This document shows positions 53,181 through 64,000 of a DNA stretch of 64,000 bases, one piece after another. A program made the position numbers and the translations under genes. Source of the stretch: Gymnogyps californianus (lineage: Eukaryota; Chordata; Aves; Accipitriformes; Cathartidae); contig NC_059482.1 in the NCBI RefSeq assembly GCF_018139145.2, positions 9,601,294-9,665,293 of the forward strand. The letters are read 5' to 3'. A model generated the notes under the pieces. The model saw only the letters and a program-made list of their open reading frames with translations, did no database searches and was not told the DNA's origin. How positions within the stretch are numbered: position 1 is the first letter of the stretch; every line of letters begins with the position of its first letter.

Positions 53181-53702
53181 AGAATCATAGAATCATTTAG
53201 GTTGGAAAAGACCTTTAAGATCATCAAAGTCCAACCATTAACCTAGCACTGCCAAGTCCACCACTAAGCCATGTCCCTAAGCACCACATCTACATGTCTT
53301 GTAAATACCTCCAGGGATGGTGACTCAACCACTTCCCTGGGCAGCCTGTTCCAGTGCTTGATAACTCTTTCAGTGAAGACATTTTTCCCTAATATCCAAT
53401 CTAAACCTCCCCTGGCGCAAATTGAGGCCGTTTCCTCTCGTCCTATCACTTGTTACTTGGGGAAAGAGACCAACATCCATCTCGCTACAACCTCCTTTCA
53501 GGTAGTTGTAGAGAGCAATAAGGTCTCCCCTCAGCCTCCTTTTCTCCAGACTAAACCACTCCAATTCCCTCAGGTGCTCCTCATAAGACTTGTGCTCTAG
53601 AGCCTTCACCAGCTTTGTTGTTCTTCTTTGGACACCCTCCAGCCCCTCAACATCTTTCTTGTAGTGAGGGGCCCAAAACTGCACACAGTATTTGAGGTGT
53701 AT
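53181..53702 (-). mobile_element. CR1 LINE, 5'-truncated, antisense
   Basis: On the plus strand the element starts with AGAATCATAGAATCATTTAG and GTTGGAAAAGACC, the reverse complement of the CR1 3' end with its short terminal repeat. It runs without large gaps to GCACACAGTATTTGAGGTGT near 53700, where similarity stops abruptly. So about 520 bases of the 3' end of a CR1 lie on the minus strand, truncated at the 5' side, as is usual for this LINE. It is well preserved compared with 22601-22915. No clear target-site duplication was found, which is normal for CR1. Confidence 0.95.
53264..53702 (-). pseudogene. CR1 ORF2 C-terminal remnant (frameshifted)
   Basis: The minus strand encodes the C-terminal end of the CR1 ORF2 polyprotein (endonuclease-reverse transcriptase), downstream of the catalytic domain. 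Recognisable parts are the [12 protein letters not shown] segment, the [20 protein letters not shown] segment, [20 protein letters not shown], then [17 protein letters not shown] and the last residues RDMA before the stop. The first part lies in one frame to about 53382-53390, where one extra base appears to be present; the rest continues in another frame to the stop at 53264-53266. The endonuclease and reverse transcriptase catalytic regions are absent because of 5' truncation, so the remnant cannot be functional. Confidence 0.9.
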
Positions 53703-56700
53703 AGACTTAACCACTAATACACCATAAATGTGACATGGAGAAATCATCGGTGTCATAAGCATTTTGGGTTGATATTCCCAAGAGTAAATGAGAATTACAA
53801 TGGTTTGTTACATGGACTCTCCCCCATTAGGATCTAACCAAGCGTACCTACAACCCAATTAGCCCAATTTCATTACAGAGAAATAACGTGGCTTGTTTAG
53901 CTGTTTGTCCATTATAATAGTTATGAAAACAAGATCAAGGTTTTTTTTCTTTTGCTTGAGTAGCACACTCTCCATTTTTTGCTGATCTCTGCACAGGCTT
54001 CCATTCTAGCAGAACTTTATCTGTTTTACCTATTGCTCTCAGTCTGTCCAGTTTCATTTCACTAGCTCTTAATGTAATTCTTTCACTAACTCATTAAATA
54101 TAACTTATGCACCATCATTTGGGAGATCCAGGTATATTTTTCCATAGTTTTCTACGCTGTTTTTCACTTGCTATTTCACAACTGTGCTCAAATGTCAACA
54201 TTTATTTTCCTATACTTCACCGCAACCTTTCTTACCTTAGCTTCTTATTACTGTTTCTAAATTCCATCTCCTCCTGTTTTGAAGCCAGCCCCAAAGCATG
54301 TATTTCCAACAGACACTATCGCCTGGCTCTAAAGCTGCATATGCTACAAAATCAGCTCAAACAAGCAAAAACCCAAACAAACCCAACGGCCCCAAAAAGG
54401 ATATATTAAAAAATAGGTTGGCTTGGCATCAATCCAAGATGAGCCTAAACTGTAGCCTCCCCATCTATCCGCAGAAACTGCTGTTTTTTCTCACCCGTCA
54501 CAGATCTGCCTGAATACAGGTCTTGACTTTGCCACGCTTATTGACACTGAATAATACTTCACTTTCTATATAGCCCTATTAATTTCTGCATGGTGTGACT
54601 GAGGTTATAGAACTGGTCCTTTACTTTTAATCTTCGTGGGAAAGGTTCGTAAGATTTGATCATCTCTAAACTGCTATGTTCACTCCAGGTAGTAGGATAG
54701 TAGAAGTAATAATGACTTTAGGCTTCCAGAGCTAATAAAAAATACATTAAAGTTTCAAAATTAGAATCACATAAACTGCAGAAATTTAGAAATAACATAC
54801 AATTCATTCTAGCAAGAAATCTTTCTTAAATTTTAGTTTATAAGAGGATAATATCTGAAAACATTATTAAGGTTTCTGTAGATTTCCAAATTAGATGTAT
54901 TAATGCAGAGCTTGGCAGATAAGCAAGCCCAAAAATCCTTTGAGATTCTGAATATTAGAGCTAGCTACAGTTTTCATAATGGCAAAAACTAAAAATATAT
55001 TTTATGTTACAGATATATTTCAGATAAAATATATTTAAAGTTAAATATATCTTTAAATATTATAAGTTAAACTCGCTTTTTGACAGAAAAAGTGAAACAA
55101 AAGCTACTTCTTCAAGTGCTACTGGGTTATTCACATTTTCTTGTGAAACTACCACATATCGACCCCCTTGAATCAGGTTATCTTCCTTCTTTTTGAGGGA
55201 TTGAGAGGTAAAGGCTGCTCTTCCAGGCTATTACAGTGCCCAGGCAATGTCAGCAAGCATTTACAGGTATACGTAAAAGGTTCAAAGTCGTGTTTAATTT
55301 AGTTGCAGAAATAAACCACCTGTACCCAAAAGTCTGATAAAGGCCAAAGACAGGGCAAATTGCTCAGTGGTTGGCTCATCATGTTCGGTATGGGTGCCTT
55401 GGTACTTATACGCAGTGCCCAGTTCTGCTAACCACAACTCGTTAAGAAAGACGATCAAGCATAGAGGCCTCAGAGGAAAGGCACAAGAATGGCTAAAAGA
55501 CAAGCTATTGTAAAAGACCCAGGAGCACAAACTGTAAAGGGAAGGCTAAAGCCTGATTTACTCAGAGGCTATAAGCACATACACATGAAAAACAGAAAAC
55601 TGCTAAAAGGATAGTTCTTCTAGCAAGTATATATAGCAAGAAAATTTCAAATTAAACTTAAGAAATACACATAACTTAACACAGATGTGTAGTTAACCAC
55701 TGGAACAATTCACCAAGAGCCATAGTGGATCACTGGGGAAAAAAAATGAACTAAAACCTGCCTGTCTCAAATTGTGACCTCTAGCTCAAATTCAGAACTT
55801 CTGCCATACACAAAGCTGTAATAGACAGTCCAGCCATCTTTTCTGGTCTTACAGTTTCTTCAACCTACAGCATACTACACAGACAAATTGGGATGAAGGA
55901 GAGGCCTGTTTATTTAGACTTTCTCATCTCATATCAGGTTGTTAAATTAAATTTAGATTAACTAGCAATATTTTTACTACAAAGAAGACGATCTCAGTGT
56001 TACTTCAGGAATTTGATAAAAATAAGACCACAATATCAATCAGATTACTGGATTCAACACAACACACATTATTAATTTTGACATAATCAGCTACAGTTCA
56101 GATATATTGATCCTAGGACACTGTAAAATCCATATGAAGGCAGTACTATAAAATTATGCAAATCATATGATACCATCTGTAGCAGAGGGTGAAGTAAAAA
56201 AAAAAAATGACTTCACTTAAATGCGTCGACCAGACTCAGACCGCATATGGGGCACATGAAAAATTAAGCATATGCTGCACAGGCAGAGATATTTTTGTGA
56301 CTTTAGCCATTATAAGAAATAGTTTAAGAAAATAAAACTGGTGTTTTTAAGACCTTTGTATCAAAGACAACATGCCCACATGCAGAAAATAAAGGAACAG
56401 GCTGCCTACTAATAAAAGCTTAAATTTTATCCACTGAGAAAAAAACCCAACAGCTATTAAAATGATGCAGTTCTTCAACTATCCCACAGGGCATACTCAG
56501 ATTTAATGCGGATACCTGACCTAATGTACTGTACAGTTATGCCAGGTTTAAATAAAGCTGCTTTTTCCCTTTGTAAGATGCTGTATTGGAAGAGCTAAGT
56601 GAAGGAACCTTGCACACAAATCAAGGGCTTCTGAAAATGTTATGTGTGCACTAACATATACCACAAATGTCCACCACCTATTACATACTAATAAGTCAAA

Positions 56701-57399
56701 AACCTGCTATGAAAATACTAGGTTTCATTTGATAGCAACAAAAGTTTGGCCTAAAGGATTAATCAACATTTTCATTTACTTATGAAGGTGGCTCCTGTGG
56801 GTCAGTACTGGATGCATGATGTAAACATTCAACCACAATTAGCCGTTTGAGGTACCAAATTCTGAACTAAAAAAGCAGAGATATGAAAACCATTCACAGG
56901 TTGTATATTAAGCCCATGCCAAAGTACTGCAGCAGGCTTTAGACAAAAAGTCCCAGATTTCCATAAATGTGTTCAACCATTACTTGTATAAACAGTTATT
57001 CCAGTTGTGTGGGTACATGTAAATGTACCTTCAAGAAGCCAGCTAAATATGTAATTGATCTTTTGTACATACAATTACTGTGATGTGTACACTGAAGAAG
57101 CTCTCTAAAATACAGATAGTTAATAGAAATTATAGGAGCAAATATTGTGCACCAAGGTTTAAAAATTAGAATCCTGTTTTAGAAATCCAAATGCCAATAT
57201 GACTGTTCAGATACAAAGCAGGTTTATAACCATGATACTCAACTTTAAAAATGGAACTCACAGTACTATTTAAAATAAAGCAATAAAACAGCCTCGTACT
57301 CTATCAATATTTCTTGTTTTCATTCGTATTCTGCTCATTTGTGCAGCCCCATTTCATGTGGCTTTTTTTCCATGCACATAGCCATGCTAATATCTTCAT
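53703..57399. other. Non-coding region, nothing recognised apart from AT-rich inverted repeats
   Basis: Open frames up to about 100 codons (54107-54409, plus) resemble no known protein. An AT-rich zone with two inverted repeats lies at 54993-55057. No RNA gene or further mobile element recognised. Confidence 0.5.
54993..55057. repeat. AT-rich inverted repeats
   Basis: AAATATATTTTAT (54993-55005) pairs exactly with ATAAAATATATTT (55024-55036), and TTTAAAG (55034-55040) pairs with CTTTAAA (55051-55057). The two possible hairpins overlap slightly. The tract is almost only A and T, so pairing by chance is easy. Confidence 0.6.
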
Positions 57400-57660
57400 G
57401 GATTTGTTTATAATAACCTTTAAATCCTTTCCTTGTCATTATGCTGCATAGCTGTTCTGTTGTATATACACTCTTTACTTCGGTTCATTGCCTACACATC
57501 GATTATTTCACATTTGTCTATGTTAAACACTGAACAGTATTTTCCACTTACTAGTCCAGCCATTTAAAAATATCTAAATCCATCTGAATAAAGTTGGTTG
57601 CTTTCCTCTTAGTTATTAGTTATACATTTAATTTTGACAGCATTAGCAAAACACCAAAGT
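57400..57660 (-). mobile_element. Very diverged CR1-like LINE fragment, antisense (tentative)
   Basis: On the plus strand the block order resembles the reverse complement of an internal CR1 ORF2 region: ATTTCACATTTGTCTATGTT near 57506, then CCACTTACTAGTCCAGCC near 57544, ATCTAAATCCATCTGAATAA near 57572 and a GACAGCATTAGCAAAA block near 57636. These recall the CR1 'ttacacttgtctttgttgaa', 'cagcccac...tccagcc', 'agatccctctgaat' and 'gtcatcagcaaa' parts. Similarity is weak and stops are frequent, so it would be an ancient copy. Confidence 0.45.
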
Positions 57661-59425
57661 CCGTCACAAAAAATTTGGTATTCGTCAGAGAAGTGATCAC
57701 AAAACCAAACTCCTGCTTGAATACTATCATTTTCAGTAGTAACATTCACAAAATGGTAATGGCGAAACTGCTGTCCGAGTTCTCTACGCTGACTTTAAAA
57801 GACATCTCGCATCCTGTAAGAAGTGAGACTAAGAGATATTAATGTGAAGTAACAGTACGAGATTGCAGAATTTCAGCTACTCTGCAATAATTCTGTATGC
57901 AGCTCTTGTCCTAATGTACTTCAAAGCAAACAGGAGCTAGCTTTCCCCCTTTCATTCTTTAAATGGCATAGGGAACGGGATTTTTTTCAATATTTGATTC
58001 TATCTACAATAATTAAAATATTACTAATCTCACAATTCCAGCAATAGGGAAATAAAATAACAATATGCCAAAACTCCTGTTGGTCTCTGGTATTTCAGTA
58101 CACTATCTCTGAGAATGCTGGGGCATGCTGGATTGACTGGTGCATGATAAAACCTGGGCTAATCTGTATACCACTTTGCATATGAATTGAGTAATACTGA
58201 AATACTGTATCTGTGATGTCTGAGCATGATACTAAGGTATCTGTCTTTTGACCTTCCATAGCTTTAATTTGCCAGTTGAAAATAGTCTCTTTCTAATCTT
58301 CCTGGGCTTTTCATAATCCTGAAAGTGATGTGAATAAAGCATGGTCAGCTGTGTCTATTTTTTTAATTTGCTGCTATATTTAAGCTGCAACACCTTTTGA
58401 AACCAATGAGGTAGTTAGCCTGGGTATAACATATTAACCACAATTTAAAGACCAATCTAAACATCTCCCATCTATTTTCTCCTAGGCTTTCAGTATCAAC
58501 TGGTTGAATTTCACCTTTCACTGGTAAAGTCACTGGCCACAGTATTTTTATAGTCTTCCTTGTCTACTCCCACTTTCAGCAATATTAAAGGCAAAGGGAG
58601 GGACTATGAGAGAAGCAAATTAAAGCCATCATAAGATGCTCTGAAAAATCTGAATTTCTGTGGTGGTCCCAGTTATTTGCTGCAGACACAAGGCAATTTT
58701 TAGGAGACAAGTGTCCTCTTTAAGTGTGCTACCCTCAGGTTTTCCAGAATACCAGCCCCCATTTGCTGAGCGGAAACACCCACTTTGCAAACATAATGCC
58801 CATAAACATGTTGCTTGATCCATAAATATTGGTATCATCTCAAAATTCCAAGTTCCTTGTGTCCATTCCCAATGCTACTTCAACATTACCCCAAATGTTG
58901 CCAAACTTATGATAGCCTTTTCAGTGTTTTTTCCTTTCTATTGTATCTCTGTACTATTAACCAGTATCTCTTCCACCTCAGCTGAATAACTAGAACTCAG
59001 GCAGTTCACTGAGGCAGTTTTACACCCCATTCTTTATCTGTTTGAAAGGCAAAACCAAACAAATGCAGCTGTGCTTTTATTAATCTTTAGAGAAATTATT
59101 TTTCTTTTTAATAAAGATAAGAATATGTGTGAAAAACACAAAGTTAAGTAATAGAGAAAATGTAATTCTAACCGATTAAAAATTTAATTTGTAAATATTG
59201 CCTTCGAGCTGACAGCTTCTGTATGAGGCATAACCCAGCACAATTTACAGTGAGGGTTACAGATAAACTTTTGGAAATCGAGAGTCAGAATTGCTGCTGG
59301 AAGTATCACCATTTAGCAGTAACACTGCTACTACAGGAGTTAATTTTGTGCAGTCTATGTCATCTAACATATTTCTAATGCAGACCTGAAATTTTGGGGG
59401 ACTGAGTGAACAGATTAAAGCAGCT

Positions 59426-59521
59426 TAAAAAAAAAAAAACAACAAAAAAAAACCCCACAAAACAAACCACAAAACCAAACAACAAAAAAAAAGAAGCTTA
59501 AAAACATTTTAAAAAACCCTT
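59426..59521. repeat. A/C-rich low-complexity tract
   Basis: A-runs broken by C, CC and CCCC, with few other bases, over nearly 100 bases. Low-complexity DNA of no evident function. Confidence 0.85.
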
Positions 59522-59952
59522 CAAAGATATCAGTTCTCTGCCCTCCATAATTATTTCTTAATTTTCTTCTCTTCTCCACCCTTCTTCCTCTATAAATATT
59601 CAAGTCAAATGCCCACCTTAAAGAACCGCCTGTTCTAGGTAATATGATCATTACAAAGTAATGCATTTGCCTTGGACATAGTAATAGTGAAAAAAAAATA
59701 CAACAAAATTTAGGAATCACTCATCTTGGAACACTGGCAATCATCACACTGTACCCAGAAGCATTAAGCTATTACAAATTTAGTCACTATGACAAAGATA
59801 TAGAAAAACAGAAAATAGATAAAGTGAGAGAAAGAAAAGCAATGAGACAATGCAGGTGGATCTAGCATTTATCATTTGCCTTCTGCTGTTTTTATTTCAG
59901 GGTCTTGGCTGCTATTGCACCATGCAGTGTGTCCCAGCTCCCCCCATTTATT

Positions 59953-59971
59953 AAAAAAAAAAAAAAAAAAA
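59953..59971. repeat. Poly-A run
   Basis: An uninterrupted run of about 19 A bases after CCATTTATT. No target-site duplication was seen, so assignment to a retrocopy is not supported. Confidence 0.85.
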
Positions 59972-62900
59972 TCATTTATACCATTTCCGTTCTTGCTTTA
60001 GCTTTCTGAATGTTCTCTACTGCCCCTTCAGCTCTCAGGAAAACTTTAACCAGCCATTCAGTATCATCCGTACCATTTAGGTACTTAATCTTCGGATTAT
60101 GGGCTGACTACTCATTTGGAGTTTCACCACTCTATATGCACTGTGGTAATGCATGAGTTCATGGGGTTCAAAGTCTGACAATGCAAAGGGAAAAGCTGAC
60201 TAAATTCCACTCTGCTAGTGTAGAACATCATTTCCAAATCAAGAATCATTTGTACTTTATATACATTGCCAGCCAGAATGTTTACTGGGAACAGAGGTAG
60301 GAGGAAGGAATATTTTGCCAGTGATACAGGAAAACAGCAATTTATATTTTACAGCTGATGAATATTCACCCCTAGAGGTTATATGACAGTTGGGTGAGTT
60401 TTCTTTTAGGGAAAAATAAAATCAAAAGACAATTCTGCAATCGAAAATATATTCCCACTGTGAATTAGATTCACCTTGTAATACTCAAGAGAAAGCATTT
60501 CATTTTTTCAATTAATTTGACCTTTATCAAGAGCTAGCACAGAAGAAATTCTCACAGAACTAAGTACTTGGAGTCAGAGTGAGAAGCATTGTAGATGTGT
60601 ACACAGTGTACTATACAAACTGATGTTTAAAAGATAGTACTGTATACACTGTGGAACTGCTGCTTATTTACAAGGGTGTACACAGTTCTTGACCAAACTG
60701 TTCACCAGAATCTTTGTGCCCAAAAGCAAATGAGATGCCTTCAAGTGCCAAGGAAAGTGCTGAGGAAGCCCTCCCTCCTCGAAGTAGAGGTAGAATGCTC
60801 CTCAAAGTCATATTTTCCTAGGCAGGACACACTTAAGCCTCAGCACCAATTTTCTTCTTCCCATTGATAGGGATCTGAATTTCCAAAAGTCTGCCCAAGA
60901 GCAAAGCCTGCTGTCACTCACACAGTGGAGCCCTGGCTGGGGAACCAGACTTTGAACTGTTTGCAAAAAAAGCATGTTCACTCAAAAGCCCTACCTGTGA
61001 CTACATGGACTAGAATGTCAATACTGGGGTTTTTTTATTCCCTCCTAATAACATTCAAGAATGAAAAAGATAAGGGCTAAGTCTGAAGGCTGATAGCTTT
61101 CACTAGCTAGAACCACACTCTCAACAGAACTGGGGGGAACTGGGTTTTCACACCAAGAGGTGTGAAAATTAAAGGAAGCTCCAGACACAGAAGGAAGGAA
61201 GGATTACTGGACCATCACGAGCTCGGAATTGCCTCAAGCTAAAATACAGCCTACAGTGTGTTCTGAGAGCACACTGATTGCTCTGAGAATAGAGGAACCA
61301 GTCCTGAGAAAAGGAAAAAGACTAGACACTGATTTTGCTGTAAATGACCCAACCTTGTGCAAACCCAGAGCACTTGGTTATTTGTTATTTAGCTATTTTC
61401 AAGTCAATCTTATCTTCCCTCTCCTCCAGTATCACCACAATGCATTTTTCTCTGGTCTGCTGATGTGCAGCAACATGGACATCTACCTCAGCCATCAAAA
61501 TGGTTCACTACCTATTTGAAAACCCTATTTTATTCCAAAAATGCCATAAAATCCTAAGTGTGAATTTCACATAACCCCACCTGTGTTAGATTGGCAAAGA
61601 CAAAAGGGTCAAGTTTAATTAGGCTGCTTTCTTTTAGGGCTGTTTTCTTAAAAAGAGGGCATATATTTCAGTTTCCATCATTCTTTACTGTTTTAGGAAT
61701 ACCAGCTTTCACTGCTAAACCATTTTGGAAAACCATGAGAACACAAAGTCTACTCACATTCATTGAGGGTGCATACTCCGAAGTAACTGATCTTCCTTCC
61801 TCTTATAGGCTGAAATTATCAGTCTGAAAGCCAATTTTAAAAAGTGAAATTGGAAAATGAGAAATTCTGCTACAAATTCCGTTGTTTTTTTTTTTCTTTG
61901 TTAATTCTTGACTGCAACCTGTGTAACTGATGGCAAAAAAGAGAATGCCTAGTAGAGGAGCAGAGACATATTGGAATCAGGTGTCTGCACCTGTGAGAAA
62001 GCTATTAAGCAACAGGTCATGGCTGCATGCTCTTTGTGAGTTTATTGCCTTCCATTCAATCTTACATTAAATTTACTTTACCATAAATTGAGACTACAGG
62101 ATTCTGCAGGATCAACCCCTAACAGCAAATGTATAAAAGCATGTGCAAATGCTGTCAGTACCATAGTTGCCAAGTCTTTTTGGCTAGAAAGCCTAAATTG
62201 ACTCAAGTACTGCTATTCCCAGCCAAAAATAAGTGTGTATTGCCTTACATTTTCTTTTCCACATTTCCCATAGACATTTACATTTATATCAACACATAAT
62301 GAGTAGAGGAAACACAAAGACATTTGAACAGAATTTTCTTTAGCTTGTCAAAAATGCCTTTTTCTCCCTTTTTCCTCACATTAACATTAATTGGAGCTGG
62401 GCAAAAATCCTCACATTAATAGCAATAAAAGTAGCACTAGTACATTAGATTTAATTAGCATCTAAACTAAAGATCCTACACCCCGCAAGCAATTTCCACC
62501 CAAGAAACATTCAGTCCAACAACCAAATGCAGCCAGTTCTGATGGGGCACGGGGCAGCTTTTCCACTTGAACAAGAATAAAGGGGAGAGGACACACATTC
62601 AACCAGAGGGACAAGGATCAGGTAAGTAGGTCACACTAAGACTAACTAGGACAGTGGGGCAAACATTGCCCTCCTTATGAAAGCAGCCTTCCCTATGAAT
62701 AAAATCAAAACGTTCGTCACAAATAACTGAAATCATGTTTACTGCATAGATTCATAAATCTGAAATGTTGAGCTGCACAGGCACTGTTCAATCCTGGTAA
62801 CATCATAATAAATCAAAAGACCAGTAACTTGAAAGTCTTTTATGCTTTTTAGAATAACCCAACCTAAAAATTGTCCAAGTTACAAAGCATTATTACTCTT

Positions 62901-64000
62901 TTTTAAAGAATATGGACATTTGTAGCTCTGCTGGTGGAAGACGATTGGCTAATTCAAAATAACACAACTTTATCAGTGATTCATAACCTTTCCAGTTAAG
63001 CTATGCCCATTACTCATATGCTTTTTTTTTTTTTTTAATGGAGCTACAGAGCTAATTTTGATTCTGGGTCAAAACTGAACAGGCTGATTTTCCCAGGTTA
63101 CAGTTCAAGCCAGATCCCAGGCAAATAATTCTTTTAAATGTGGTTCTGGTTCATTTATGCTCTTGGTTTGACTTAGCGTCCTATTCTGGTTCCTGGTGAA
63201 TGATCTCAGAATCACCTCTTTGGCTCTCTTGGTAAGAAAAGAGGACAAAGTATCCCATCATAAAGGATTTCAAATGGATTTAGCACTTAGTTGTCTATAA
63301 GAAATATGAGCACATTTGCATGCCTGGTTTGGAAACGGCACGTGTCAATTAAGGGAATTGGCCACTTCCACATACAAATGCGGAATTTGTGCATGCAGTC
63401 ATGGTAACTGGATAGCTAACTTGCTTGGAAAACCTGGCTTAGCTTATACTGCACCTAAAAGCACATCTTTTAAAGCACATCTGTGTATGAAGTTTTAATG
63501 ATTCTTCTTCCATGGGGTTTAAAGGTTTGGTGTTTTTTTAAGTGGTTGCTTCCAGGGATATGTAAACAATTCTGTTCGTTGTCACTGATTAGCATCACAC
63601 AAGTATTAATCTCCATAGCCACACTAAATCACTGTGATCTAAGAAAAACTTTTTCCCCTATCAATTTTTGAGTACCCCAAATAATGGACCTTGAGGTAGT
63701 CAAAGTAGTGCAAGAGGAGATAACAGAAGTTACGCTTAAAAAAAATTAAATATCCACAAACATGGAGGAAAAATCCTAATAGTCCGCCCCAAGTTTTTTA
63801 AAGAGCTTGTACATACCATAATGTATATCATATATATCACAATTTTAAAGGGTACTAAACAGAAATAAGCAGCAAAACATGACTTCAGAGTATGCTTAAA
63901 TGGACATTGAAGGTTTCTTAGATACATTGTAGAGAATAAGGTTTTGGACTGTTTTTTCCTCACCATCCTGAAGTAAAGGTTGCTTTTCCCAGGAGGGGGT

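Larger units (their letters stand above)
57661..64000. other. Non-coding region to the end of the window
   Basis: About 6.3 kb without a recognisable gene, RNA or clear mobile element. Open frames are below about 102 codons; the minus-strand one at 59415-59720 runs through the A/C-rich tract and is an artefact of composition. A poly-A run at 59953-59971, a 9 bp inverted repeat at 60602-60653 and a poly-T run near 63022-63037 occur. Confidence 0.5.

Noticed and set aside
59415..59720. Minus-strand open frame with Phe/Gly-rich C-terminus
   Set aside because: It reads through the A/C-rich low-complexity tract, so the frame is a composition artefact.
60340..60410. Possible fourth MIR-like piece in reverse orientation (ATATTTTACAG, AGAGGTTATATGAC)
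   Set aside because: Only two short blocks match, and the rest does not follow MIR order well enough to call.
60602..60653. 9 bp inverted repeat CACAGTGTA/TACACTGTG
   Set aside because: Arms of this length with a 34-base spacer are expected several times by chance in 64 kb.

Overview
The window looks like AT-rich, non-coding nuclear DNA from a bird, most likely from the large clade Neoaves. Three things point there: several CR1-type LINE fragments, two of them carrying the typical avian 3' tail; a solo LTR at 33757-34351 that I recognise as a retroviral LTR common in many neoavian genomes; and old MIR/CORE-SINE-like pieces. I cannot name the species or the locus.

I found no protein-coding gene, tRNA, rRNA, snRNA or CRISPR array. 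The open reading frames are short and scattered over both strands. Apart from one retrotransposon remnant, none encodes a family I recognise. The window therefore reads either as a gene desert or as part of a very large intron. Short exons without a recognisable peptide could still be hidden in it.

Layout: 1-16181 is unannotated AT-rich DNA holding a short CR1 3' end (1223-1297), a MIR-like SINE (3868-4060) and a few microsatellites. A stretch unusually poor in stops in one forward frame lies at 16182-16982, and a TA/TG-rich simple repeat at 17746-17870. An old antisense CR1 is at 22601-22915, followed by a G-quadruplex-type motif at 23310-23332. A 2 x 36 bp imperfect tandem duplication sits at 30931-31002. 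The solo LTR at 33757-34351 keeps a perfect 5 bp target-site duplication, and a second MIR-like SINE follows at 34640-34815.

The region 44500-45240 resembles a conserved non-coding element in composition, though this is only inferred. It lies directly beside a GC- and CpG-rich patch at 45340-45700. A third MIR-like element is at 46768-46930. A 5'-truncated CR1 on the minus strand (53181-53702) still carries the frameshifted C-terminal part of its ORF2. A very diverged CR1-like piece lies near 57400-57660, and the end of the window is unannotated.

No genes act together here. What can be read is a record of transposon insertion of different ages: old MIR-like and diverged CR1 pieces, a younger CR1, and the well-preserved LTR. 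Possible regulatory DNA lies around 44.5-45.7 kb. I did not find a previously undescribed system that I can support.
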